Source: Parachlamydiales bacterium (GTDB taxonomy: Bacteria; Chlamydiota; Chlamydiia; Chlamydiales; Rhabdochlamydiaceae). From it: 64,000 nucleotides of DNA. The DNA is taken from positions 132,217-196,216 of the forward strand of contig PLXY01000006.1 of NCBI GenBank assembly GCA_003153295.1. Direction: 5' to 3'. Shown in pieces: positions 35,814 through 44,300 of this stretch (positions are counted from its first letter, which is position 1; the number at the start of each line of letters is the position of its first letter). The notes under the pieces were generated by a model, which worked only from the letters and a program-made list of their open reading frames with translations, had not been told where the DNA came from and made no database searches. The translations under genes and the position numbers were made by a program.

Positions 35814-35916
35814 GAGTGTTTGGAGCGAATACGAATGGCAGAAAAAGCGCCTCAGTCAGTGCCCGAGAAAGTACGAAACTGAAGCGCGCAAAGTGGCTAA
35901 AATCTTAGGACTTTAA
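35755..35916 (+). CDS. 53-residue basic protein
   Basis: Short frame with an excellent ribosome-binding site (AAAGGAGG about 8 bases upstream). The product starts MRRQSQKQPRCIQIADS and ends ARKVAKILGL, basic and helical. It overlaps the end of the 107-aa gene in another frame and is followed by a terminator, which supports it being the last gene of the unit. Confidence 0.55.
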   Translation: MRRQSQKQPRCIQIADSIRKSVWSEYEWQKKRLSQCPRKYETEARKVAKILGL

Positions 35917-35922
35917 GCCTTG

Positions 35923-35957
35923 TTCCTTCCAAGTGGCAACTTGGGAGGGACTTTTAT
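35923..35957 (+). terminator. Intrinsic terminator
   Basis: Stem CCAAGT / ACTTGG extended by TCC / GGGA across a mismatch pair, loop GGCA, then CTTTTATT. It lies eight bases after the 53-residue gene and before the replication-type gene. Confidence 0.7.
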
Positions 35958-35980
35958 TAACCACAAGAATGAGACCTTGA

Positions 35981-38035
35981 ATGAATGACAATATTACACC
36001 TACGGATATACCACCAGACCCAATATCGGCAAATGCCTTTTTGATCTACCCCAAGAAAGGGGCGGTAAAGGCATTGAAGTTGGTAAAGAATGAGTTAAAG
36101 GCGTCTGGTTGCCATTGGCAGACGGCAGCAGGAGCTTGGAGTTGCCCTGTGAAGGCTAAAGAGTCAATTGAAAAGTTGTTAGACAAGAACCACATCGGTG
36201 TTACCTTAATGCCTTTTCAGGATGACTATTTTTGCAAGGGTGAGAGAGGTCAACAAGCGGACAAAGTATGGATTCAAATCGATATCTTGGAAAAGAGGCA
36301 TTATGCCGAATCTACCGCTTTACTTTTTGATCGCAGGGCCTTTGAGGGCGAGATAGCGGCGAGAGGGCTTTCACAAGAAGATCCCGATGTAAAAATAAGA
36401 TTAGAAAAGTTGGACGCTCGCGACAAAGCGCAGCACGTTTTGATGGAAGAGATTATGGAGTTACGGAATAGCATGCGGCTGCTTGAGACGGCTGAAGAGG
36501 CGGAAGTCAAGCTGCCTTTCTGTGTCCTTGGCCATAATGCCCAACGCGAGATTTTGATCTGGAAGGATGGGCGTCTTATAGCGCTTCCCGTAGGTCGCTT
36601 GAACAAGGATGAGCTTCGGCTCTATGTCGGTGGCGATTCTGTATGGTTTCAGGAGGAAGGTGCAGAAAAGACTCTCAAGCTTCAATTGATCGACACGGCG
36701 CACAAGAAGGGATTTATCGACGATCAGGCACCCTTGAAAGCGGGTGTTTGGTACATTAACAAAAAGTGGTTGATTATCTCCGGTAAGAAAGCTGCCACTA
36801 TGGAAGGAGATCGCTTGCAATATCTCGAAGAGCCTATCTTTGAAGGTAAGTTGGTCGAAACGGAAGGAGCGGCTTGGTTGAATTGGTCAGTACTTGAAGA
36901 GGCTATGCTTACAGGGCAGAGTGACCTGAAGAACGTCTTCAATCTTATTTACAGTAGGGTAAAACAGTGGAACTGGTTAGACCCATCAATGAGCGCCTTT
37001 GTAACAGCTTTCGTCATGTTGTCGATTATGCAACAAGCCATGTCGTGGCGACCTTGGATTTATTTAACGGGTGCGAAGTCAACCGGCAAGTCTACTTTTT
37101 TCGAGGACATTTTGCAGGGTATCTATGGTGGACAGGTTGAGCGTTTGGACAAGAGTACAGCACATGCCACCGCTCAAACCATTGGCAACAGTGGTCGCAT
37201 CCCTGTATTCGACGAATTCGAGAAGCATAGGCACATTCCTGATATTCTTGAACTAGCCAAACTCTTCAACCGAGGTGGTCAAAAAACCAGCGGTACAGGG
37301 TCGGATAAGGCACACCGGTTTCATTTGCATCATCTACCTTGGTTTGGGTCGATCTATTTGCCAAGGAAGCTTATGCAAGACGCTGCTCAGGAATCAAGGA
37401 TCGTCAAATTTGAGCTAAAAAAGCTAACGAATGCTTCGCCTCCTCTTGAACGATTTGGTATTGGGGAAGGGACTATTATTGCAGCCAAAATCGTGGTGGC
37501 AATGGTTCTTGCATGGCGTGAGATTGAGGCCAAGGCGCAAGAGATCAATGCAGATCGACAAGTACTCATACAAGAACAGCAGGAGATCGAGGTTCGTACC
37601 GTGGAAAATTTCATGTATGCTTCCGCGTTGTTAGCGATAGTGGCTCCTGAAGGATTAGAGGAGACTTTTCCAAGATGGGCGACCCTTCAGTCCGAAGATG
37701 ATGGTGACAAGCTCCTTGATACGATTTTGGCGAGCCTCATTTTTGTCGAAAGCAGCAAGGTTTCTGTCGGGGAGATGCTACAAGATGCTGGGCGCTATGT
37801 TGATGAATTGGAGCGACACGGATTGAAGATTGTAATGCACAAGTCGAAAGATTTTTTGGCGCTTCGATGCGAAAGTGTGACGAGGCATTTGCTCAAGGAT
37901 ACGGAATACGCTGTTTTGGACATTCGAAGTCCTTTAGCTCGGATTGAAGGGGCTGTGGGGAGTGCCCAAGTGAAAATGGCAGGTGTCAATCAGCGTTGCG
38001 TGCTAATTCCTATGGCAACAGTTTTAAGCGACTGA
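35981..38035 (+). CDS. P-loop replication/primase-helicase-like protein
   Basis: 684 aa. The first 330 residues are not recognised; they include a helical, charged part and beta strands. The second part has Walker A GAKSTGKST (364-372) after WRPWIYLT, Walker B IPVFDEFEK, and FNRGGQKTSGTGSDKAH further on, a layout like DUF927/D5-type helicases of phages and plasmids. It is probably the replication initiator or helicase of the island. GAGACC is a poor ribosome-binding site before ATG 35981, but no other start fits better. Confidence 0.75.
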   Translation: MNDNITPTDIPPDPISANAFLIYPKKGAVKALKLVKNELKASGCHWQTAAGAWSCPVKAKESIEKLLDKNHIGVTLMPFQDDYFCKGERGQQADKVWIQIDILEKRHYAESTALLFDRRAFEGEIAARGLSQEDPDVKIRLEKLDARDKAQHVLMEEIMELRNSMRLLETAEEAEVKLPFCVLGHNAQREILIWKDGRLIALPVGRLNKDELRLYVGGDSVWFQEEGAEKTLKLQLIDTAHKKGFIDDQAPLKAGVWYINKKWLIISGKKAATMEGDRLQYLEEPIFEGKLVETEGAAWLNWSVLEEAMLTGQSDLKNVFNLIYSRVKQWNWLDPSMSAFVTAFVMLSIMQQAMSWRPWIYLTGAKSTGKSTFFEDILQGIYGGQVERLDKSTAHATAQTIGNSGRIPVFDEFEKHRHIPDILELAKLFNRGGQKTSGTGSDKAHRFHLHHLPWFGSIYLPRKLMQDAAQESRIVKFELKKLTNASPPLERFGIGEGTIIAAKIVVAMVLAWREIEAKAQEINADRQVLIQEQQEIEVRTVENFMYASALLAIVAPEGLEETFPRWATLQSEDDGDKLLDTILASLIFVESSKVSVGEMLQDAGRYVDELERHGLKIVMHKSKDFLALRCESVTRHLLKDTEYAVLDIRSPLARIEGAVGSAQVKMAGVNQRCVLIPMATVLSD

Positions 38036-38037
38036 GT

Positions 38038-38124
38038 GCTACCACGGTACCAAAACGTAGCGCTCTATTTTTGATAGTAACCTATTGTGTTTTATTTGGT
38101 TGAGTTGTTCGGTAGCGTGGTAGC
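38038..38124. repeat. Long inverted repeat beside the replication-type gene
   Basis: GCTACCACGGTACC (38038-38051) pairs with GGTAGCGTGGTAGC (38111-38124), 13 of 14 bases complementary, across about 60 nt. It lies directly after the replication-type gene, a typical place for an origin or termination element. Direct evidence of function is lacking. Confidence 0.45.
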
Positions 38125-38253
38125 AGAGAATCTTTTGGACAAGAGCGAAATAGAAGTGTAGTAAAATCGTTGTGACGTTCTGTAAAGAACAAGAGCATCT
38201 CGCTGTTACTTGCTACTGACCTGTATAATTTATTGTTTATGAAACTGTTAAAC

Positions 38254-38273
38254 GGTAACTTTCAATTGTTACC
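38254..38273. promoter_or_regulatory. Short palindrome before the 209-aa gene
   Basis: GGTAAC (38254-38259) and GTTACC (38268-38273) flank eight bases, 14 bp upstream of the start ATG and just before its AGAGAG ribosome-binding site. It resembles a repressor operator. Confidence 0.45.
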
Positions 38274-38287
38274 AAAGAGAGAGAAGT

Positions 38288-38917
38288 ATGAACAAGAAAG
38301 CCCAAGAACAAAAAATTGCCGTTAACATTCCTTCTGCACAAGGGCCACAGAGGAGTGCAGAGCCATTAGGACCATCTCTTCGATTTCAGAAGGAAGCCAA
38401 TGATAAATCTGGCAAAGAGCAGGTGGGTTTGGTTTTGTCAGATGGTACGGAATTGACCCAAGAATCAATGGGGCGTTTTTCTGAGACTTTCAAAAAGAGC
38501 ACAGGTACTGATGATTTTAATTATTCTGTACCCTTGCTTGCACAAGTGTCTCGTGGCATGTGTGACTCGACGGAAGAGCAACGCTTGACACGTATGTCTT
38601 CTTTGCTTCCAACGCTTAGACCACAAGATGAGACAGAGGCATTTCTTGCAGGACAATTTTTGACTTTGCAAAACTCAGCTATGGACTGCTTGCGTCATGC
38701 TCATTTTCAAGAAGGTTTTTACCATAGAGAGCGCTATATCAATTTAGCGACTAAACTTTTCAATGTGGCAAACCAGACTATGCAAGCTCTATTGAAATAT
38801 CGAGCGAAGGGGCAGCAAACAGTGCAGGTGATGCACGTTTATAATGAAGGCCAGGCAATTGTTGCTCAGAATGTTTTGGCAACAGGGGGAGGGGTGGGGA
38901 AAAAATCTTTGGATTGA
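38288..38917 (+). CDS. Island orphan, paired with the HGG-motif protein
   Basis: 209 aa. The second half contains a conserved-looking helix (LFNVANQTMQALLKYRAKGQ) followed by QTVQVMHVYNEGQAIV and a Gly-rich end. Proteins with this ending stand next to HGG-motif proteins in prophages and genomic islands of other bacteria, as I recall, but their function is unknown. The first 60 residues are polar linker. The next gene starts 13 bp after its stop. Confidence 0.6.
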   Translation: MNKKAQEQKIAVNIPSAQGPQRSAEPLGPSLRFQKEANDKSGKEQVGLVLSDGTELTQESMGRFSETFKKSTGTDDFNYSVPLLAQVSRGMCDSTEEQRLTRMSSLLPTLRPQDETEAFLAGQFLTLQNSAMDCLRHAHFQEGFYHRERYINLATKLFNVANQTMQALLKYRAKGQQTVQVMHVYNEGQAIVAQNVLATGGGVGKKSLD

Positions 38918-38929
38918 ACCCCTTGCACC

Positions 38930-39172
38930 ATGGGACAGTGTACAGCTACGAGTAAAAGGTCAAAACAGAGGTGTCAAAATTATGCTATCCAGAAGAGAAC
39001 AACCTGCCGCATGCATGGTGGGTGTTCCATGGGACCAAAGACACCAGCAGGGAAGGAACGGGCGCGTTGCGCCGTGTTAAAACATGGAGGCTATACGAGG
39101 GAAGCTAAGGCGAAGCACAAAGAGGTGATGGAACTCATCAAAGCCAGTAAAGATGTTCTGGATAGATTTTAG
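38930..39172 (+). CDS. Small Cys/His protein with HGG motif
   Basis: 80 aa. It contains CTATSKRSKQRCQNYAIQ, then CRMHGGCSMGPKTPAGKERA and HGGYTREAKAKHKEV, the C-x8-C...C-x-x-HGG...TGPxT pattern common in short prophage proteins. Probably a zinc-binding nucleic-acid-linked protein. No strong ribosome-binding site precedes the ATG (13 bp after the previous stop), so it may be coupled to it. Function unknown. Confidence 0.65.
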   Translation: MGQCTATSKRSKQRCQNYAIQKRTTCRMHGGCSMGPKTPAGKERARCAVLKHGGYTREAKAKHKEVMELIKASKDVLDRF

Positions 39173-39206
39173 GGCGACTCCGATTAACTTCAAGCCGCTT
39201 TCATAA

Positions 39207-39923
39207 CTATGGAATTTCATCTTCTAGATTTAATTCTGGAAAAATCTCTGGCAGTTTCTGCAAAGATTCTGATTCTTTGTTATCGAAATGCCAATTTAGT
39301 CCCATGTCTGGACCGTAATCGGAATCTCTTCTTTCCAACCTTCTCTTTACATAAGGATTTTTAAGATAGGCTAGAACCATTTCATATACATCATTTATTT
39401 TTACTTTCCCCGCATCAGCTCTCTTCTTAAAATATTGCATCAAATCAACGAATCCATCACATGAACTACAATATGAAAGTTTTTCAATGCGTTGACTGTG
39501 CTTCATTGAGATAAATTCCTTGTCATTGCCTAAATTGCCTAATAAAGAATAATCGCATCCATCCACCATATTTGAAGATGAAACAAGTGGATGAGAGTCA
39601 TTTGTAATAATCTTTTCGAATTTGCTTCCAAATAGTACTTTTGAAGCCAAATATCTTACCAATGGATAAGGACTCTTCAACGATTTCTTTAGAAATTCAT
39701 CTGTATGTATTGTCAATCGCCCAACTTCACGATTTTTATTGTATGCCAAGAGAATTTCACACTGGGATTCAAAACTTAAGTCATCCCAAGCAGCCATTAA
39801 CATCCTATGCGATATAGGGGTTGGTTTTAGCAAAATTTCCTTTAAGGTTTCTTCTTTATGCATAGTCTTTAAAGATTTTGAATTTTTTTTACGTTTACTC
39901 AGGAATTTCTTTAGGCCTTTCAT
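39207..39923 (-). CDS. Island orphan protein
   Basis: 238 aa, lysine-rich N-terminus (KKFLSKRKKNSKSLKTMHKE) then a helical domain; SCDGFVDLMQYFKKRADAGK is the only distinctive part. It is 12 bp downstream of a membrane gene on the same strand and probably shares its transcript. No domain recognised. AAGGAG precedes ATG 39923. Confidence 0.6.
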   Translation of the reverse strand: MKGLKKFLSKRKKNSKSLKTMHKEETLKEILLKPTPISHRMLMAAWDDLSFESQCEILLAYNKNREVGRLTIHTDEFLKKSLKSPYPLVRYLASKVLFGSKFEKIITNDSHPLVSSSNMVDGCDYSLLGNLGNDKEFISMKHSQRIEKLSYCSSCDGFVDLMQYFKKRADAGKVKINDVYEMVLAYLKNPYVKRRLERRDSDYGPDMGLNWHFDNKESESLQKLPEIFPELNLEDEIP

Positions 39924-39935
39924 TCAGCTCCTTCC

Positions 39936-40430
39936 TTATGCATCGTCACGGGTTCGACGGATTAACAATTCATTCTGAAAGTAGGTTATTGGAATGTACC
40001 GTATCACATCGTAGACTACCCTTAAAACCAATACGGTGAATACTCCTACAGCAAAACTATTGAGTAGCCAATTTGTGAAAATGCCAACAAGTATGCTTGA
40101 CAAGAGGAGTCCGATCGATCCTTTAAGCCATCTTTTCCATCTCGGGGTGAATGCCTTTATGAGAAGCTGGACTCGGCTGCCGTATCCTGCTTCCATAGCC
40201 TTCCCAACAGGGACATCCCAACCATCCAGTTGGCCAAAGTCTTTAAGCATCCGCACGAATAGTTTTTTCTCTGTCTTTGTCAGCTCTCCTTCCCAAGAGT
40301 AATAATCGCTGCTATCAACTTTCTGGATAATTTTCAAAAGAGCATGTTCTTGCCATTCTGTCAGATATCCTTCCTCTTGGTAATCGGCTAAAAGAGCTTT
40401 CAATGGTCCATGCTTATTCTTTTTTACCAT
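39936..40430 (-). CDS. Island membrane protein
   Basis: 164 aa. A soluble helical part of about 100 residues precedes two closely spaced membrane helices (WLKGSIGLLLSSILVGIF and VGVFTVLVLRVVYDVI) and a basic end. Paired two-gene units of an anchored protein and a soluble protein can be defence or toxin systems, but nothing here identifies one. GGGAGA precedes the start. Confidence 0.6.
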   Translation of the reverse strand: MVKKNKHGPLKALLADYQEEGYLTEWQEHALLKIIQKVDSSDYYSWEGELTKTEKKLFVRMLKDFGQLDGWDVPVGKAMEAGYGSRVQLLIKAFTPRWKRWLKGSIGLLLSSILVGIFTNWLLNSFAVGVFTVLVLRVVYDVIRYIPITYFQNELLIRRTRDDA

Positions 40431-40596
40431 GTTATCTCCCTGTCTTGCTTTCTATTTTTCAAAATTTTCCTTGAGAAATCTTGAACGATTATACCAAATA
40501 ACCATCAAAACTTCAAACCATTAAACAGTTGTAGCGGCTTGACTTTTTTGAATCTTGGTGGCAACCTAATATGTTAAATCAAAATTAGGACCGTTT

Positions 40597-40785
40597 ATGC
40601 AAAAGAGAGAAACCGAACTGCCAAAGAAAGCAAAGACAACCGTCTACATGACCGAAGAGGAAGAGATGATGCTCAACGAGCTGTTCATTAAACGATTGAG
40701 AGATAAAAAAAAGACTGACAAATCGGCCCTCTTATGCGAAGGCATTCGCCTATTGTTCAAAAAAGAATTTGGCAAAAAAGCTTAA
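40597..40785 (+). CDS. CopG/ribbon-helix-helix-like regulator
   Basis: 62 aa. KTTVYMTEEEEMMLNELFIK (beta strand then helix) and DKSALLCEGIRLLFKKEFGK (second helix) fit the ribbon-helix-helix fold of CopG/ParD/Arc dimers. It is the last gene at the right end of the island and may control excision or copy number. GGACC upstream is a weak ribosome-binding site. Confidence 0.7.
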   Translation: MQKRETELPKKAKTTVYMTEEEEMMLNELFIKRLRDKKKTDKSALLCEGIRLLFKKEFGKKA

Positions 40786-40817
40786 GAAAAGGGAAAGGTC
40801 GTTTTAGGGTGTTTTGA

Positions 40818-40838
40818 TTACGCAAATTTTACGCACTA
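40818..40838 (+). promoter_or_regulatory. Arm-type repeat, right end
   Basis: TTACGCA, four bases (AATT), then TTACGCACTA; identical in box sequence, spacing and orientation to the left-end copy at 30995. It lies 98 bp inside the right attachment site. Confidence 0.65.
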
Positions 40839-40869
40839 GACTCGGCAAAAGTGGCCAAAACCAAACAAA

Positions 40870-40899
40870 AAGGACTTAGTGGTTTCCCTCTAAGTCCTT
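40870..40899 (-). terminator. Terminator of tmRNA
   Basis: Stem AAGGACTTAG (40870-40879) with CTAAGTCCTT (40890-40899), followed on the reverse strand by TTTTGTTTGG. It sits about 40 bp after the tmRNA 3' end, inside the island, so the element supplies the terminator. Confidence 0.75.
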
Positions 40900-40936
40900 G
40901 ATTTTATTAGTGTTATTTACTCTGGTTTGGTTTGGT

Positions 40937-40960
40937 AATTGGAGGTGGAGAGATTCGAAC
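40937..40960. repeat. Right attachment site, in tmRNA
   Basis: 24 bp identical to 30915-30938. It comprises the 3' acceptor strand and the T-arm stem/loop 3' side of tmRNA plus three downstream bases, so insertion keeps the RNA intact. Confidence 0.85.
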
Positions 40961-41303
40961 TCTCGTCCTAAGCAAACATCCAACCCATGACTACATGCTT
41001 ATCGCCTCCGACTTTTTAATAGATCTTACTGGAAGGCGCCCCATTTCAGATCTATATGCCCTATGTAATCTCGGCTTTCCTCTCCCATAAGGCGGCGAAG
41101 AGGGCCACACCAGGCTTAATGACGATACTTCTAAAGTTCCTGGTCAGGCTCCAGAGTATCGGACACTAGCAACGGTTAAGCTGCAATAGCGTCTTGAAAA
41201 CCTTCGTGGTTGTCAATTATAATTTGCCGATAGTTTAAAGAGGTGATCGACGACCTCCGCATGCCACGAGCTCTCAGCTTCCTAGTCGAAGCCTTTCACC
41301 CCC
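40940..41303 (-). ncRNA. ssrA: Transfer-messenger RNA (tmRNA)
   Basis: 364 nt. 5' GGGGGUG pairs with the 3' strand CACCUCC (seven pairs, one G-U), giving the tRNA-like acceptor stem; the discriminator base is A and the CCA is not encoded. The T-arm reads GAGAGUUCGAAUCUCUC. The 5' part GGGGGUGAAAGGCUUCGAC is typical of tmRNA. The tag frame ends ...NHEGFQDAIAA then TAA (41176-41178). The resume codon is not clear, since GCA and GGC upstream lead to early stops. tmRNA releases stalled ribosomes together with SmpB, encoded elsewhere. Confidence 0.92.
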
Positions 41304-41309
41304 ATGATT

Positions 41310-41345
41310 ATTGTACCATATTGATCAATAGTTTACCATGGAGTG
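41310..41345 (-). promoter_or_regulatory. Probable tmRNA promoter
   Basis: On the reverse strand TACAAT (41315-41310) lies seven bases before the 5' G of tmRNA, a good -10 element. The -35 region (about 41333-41338) is a poor match. It is divergent from ileS across 62 bp. Confidence 0.55.
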
Positions 41346-41364
41346 TTATATAAGGTAATCTATC

Positions 41365-44300
41365 ATGTTCGAAATCAAGGACCAAGAGAGTTTTCCCCAG
41401 CGAGAAGAGCGAATATTGGATTTTTGGGGCAAGGAAAGTGTTTTTTTAAAGACCCTCGATGCTACCAAGAAGGGGCCTTCGTTCTCTTTCTATGACGGCC
41501 CTCCTTTTGCAACGGGACTTCCTCACTATGGACATCTTTTAGCCGGAACGATCAAGGACGTGGTTCCTCGATTTTGGACGATGAAAGGGTATCATGTGGT
41601 CCGGAGATTCGGGTGGGACTGCCATGGATTACCTGTCGAAAATGAGATTCAAAAAGCTAAAGATCTTTTGGGGGCCGATTCCATTGAACGGTTCGGGATC
41701 GCCAATTTCAACGAAGAATGCCGCAGCATCGTCCTACGCTATACGAAAGAATGGGAACATACGGTCAATCGGATGGGCCGGTGGGTCGATTTTAAACAGA
41801 CATATCGAACGATGGACAAATCGTTCATGGAGTCGGTCTGGTGGGTCTTTGGAGAGCTTTATAAAAAAGGTCTTGTTTATGAGGGTTACAAAGTCATGCC
41901 GTTTTCAGCACGGCTGGGAACTCCTCTTTCAAATTTTGAGGCTAATCTTAACTACCGCGATGTCGATGATCCGTCGTTAACCGTGACGTTTCCTTTGGAA
42001 GACGAGCCGGATGTTTCTTTAGTGGCTTGGACGACAACACCTTGGACACTTCCTTCTAATTTAGCTGTCGCTGTCCATCCGGAGCTCGACTATGTCAGAA
42101 TCCAGGATACGACAACAGGAAAGCAGTACATTCTTGCAGAAGCGCGTCTCAGTGCGAATTTCAAGGAATACGAAATCCTCGACTCCTTTAAAGGAAAAAC
42201 GCTCAAAGATAAACGGTACAAACCGCTGTTTCCTTACTTTGCCGATCGGCAAGACGAGAATTCTTTCCGTATCCTGACAGATGAGTTTATCACGATTGAA
42301 GACGGCACAGGGGTTGTTCATCTAGCTCCCGCGTTTGGCGAGATTGACTTTTTTGTCTGCCGCCGCGAAGGGATTGAACCTGTTTGCCCCATCGACCAAA
42401 ACGGACGCTTTACGGAAGAAGTTCCTGATTATGCCGGATTATTTGTCAAAGATGCCGACAAAGAGATCATCCGCCGTTTAAAAGCTGAAAAGCGGGTGCT
42501 TCATCACACGCAAGTCCGCCACCGGTATCCCTTTTGCTGGCGGTCCGACACTCCTCTTATTTACAAGGCTGTTGAAACTTGGTTTGTCGCTGTTGAAAAA
42601 ATCAAAGATAAGCTGCTGGATGCAAACGGTCCTATCCACTGGGTGCCTGATCATATTAAAGAAGGCCGTTTTGGCAAGTGGCTGGAAAATGCGCGTGATT
42701 GGGCAATCTCTCGAAATAGGTATTGGGGAACCCCGATCCCGCTTTGGAGAAGCGAAGATGGAGAAATCAGAGTCATCTCCAGCGTCAAAGAACTCGAAGA
42801 GAAGACCGGCAAAGAGATTCTCGATCTGCATCGCCATTTCATCGACGATCTGACATTTGTCGAGAAGGGAAAAACTTTTAAACGGATCCCTGAGGTTTTC
42901 GATTGCTGGTTTGAGTCGGGCTCTATGCCGTATGCGCAAAATCATTTCCCGTTTGAGAATGAAGAAGAGACCTTGAAAGCTTTTCCTGCTGATTTCATTG
43001 CGGAAGGCGTCGATCAGACCCGCTGCTGGTTCTATACTTTGCATGTACTAGCCGTTGCTCTATTCGATAAGCCGGCATTTAAAAATGTGATTGTGAACGG
43101 AATTATTCTGGCTGAAGACGGCACGAAGATGTCTAAGCGTCTCAAAAACTATCCGGAACCTGGCATTGTCATTGAGAAATTCGGTGCGGACGCCATCCGT
43201 CTTTACCTCATGAGCAGTCCGGCTGTGATGGCCGATGATTTAAGATTTTCAGGTAAAGGCGTGGAATTTGTTTTGCGACAAGCGCTCATTCCTCTCTGGA
43301 ACTCTTACGTCTTCTTAGCGACCTATGCCAAGATCTATAACTGGAAACCGTCAAACCATTTTCCTGTTCCTAAAGCTGACATCGATCGTTGGATCTTGTC
43401 AGTCTTGCAAAAACTCGTGCATACGGTAACGGAAGCAATGACAGCTTATGAATTGCAGGCTGCTGTTCAGCCGCTTTTCGGTTTCATCGATCATTTGACG
43501 GATTGGTATATCCGCCGCAACCGGAGCCGTTTTTGGTCTGATGAGGCAAGCCGTGATAGAGATGAAGCTTTTGAAACCCTCTATACCGTTTTACATACGG
43601 TGGTGAGAGTGACAGCGCCGTTCGTGCCTTTTTTAAGCGATGCGATCTATCTAGAGCTTCGTCAAAAAGACGATCCGATCTCTGTCCATCTTTGTCCATT
43701 CCCGCTCTCTCAAAGCAAACTCCAGGATCCCGATCTTGAAAAAGAGATGCATGCGGTTCAGATCGTTGTTGGAATCGGCCATTCTCTACGGAAAGAGCAT
43801 AAGCTGAAAGTCCGTCAGCCTTTAGCTAAAGCCCACGTGATCTGCAGTGATCTAGAGAAATTAGATGCGCTTAAGAGGCATGAAAATCTCATCGCCGAAG
43901 AATTGAATGTGAAAGAAGTCGAGTTCCATAGCGATGAGACGGCTTTTGTGAGCCTACATGCGAAGCCAAATTTCCGCGTATTGGGTAAAAAAGTCGGCAA
44001 ACTGATGAATGCAGTCCAAAAGGCTGTTGAGAAATTGCCTCTAAAGGACCAAAAACTCCTTTTAAACGGCCAAGAAGTCTCTATTTCAGTCGAAGGTGAG
44101 ACAATCGTTTTAACGCCCGAAGATGTGGCTGTGGAGCGTCAAGTCAAGCAAAACGTGATTGCTGGAACTGAGCATGATTTAACAGTTGCTTTAGATACCG
44201 TTCTTAATGAAGAGCTGATCGAAGAAGGAATTGCCCGTGAGCTCGTCAATAAGATCAATACGATGCGACGGGACCTCGATTTTGCTGTCACCGACCGCAT

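Larger units (their letters stand above)
30915..40960. mobile_element. 10-kb integrative element in the 3' end of ssrA
   Basis: Bounded by a perfect 24-bp direct repeat, with tmRNA restored at the right end. Contents: HNH protein, a 215-aa orphan, tyrosine integrase, a 422-aa orphan, two small genes, a P-loop replication-type protein, a terminase-linked-looking pair, two orphans and a CopG-like regulator. Three 21-bp TTACGCA double boxes lie inside the ends and by the integrase. No capsid, tail, conjugation or transposase gene is seen, so it looks like a satellite-type or plasmid-like integrated element. The integrase is 2.0 kb from the left end. Confidence 0.88.
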
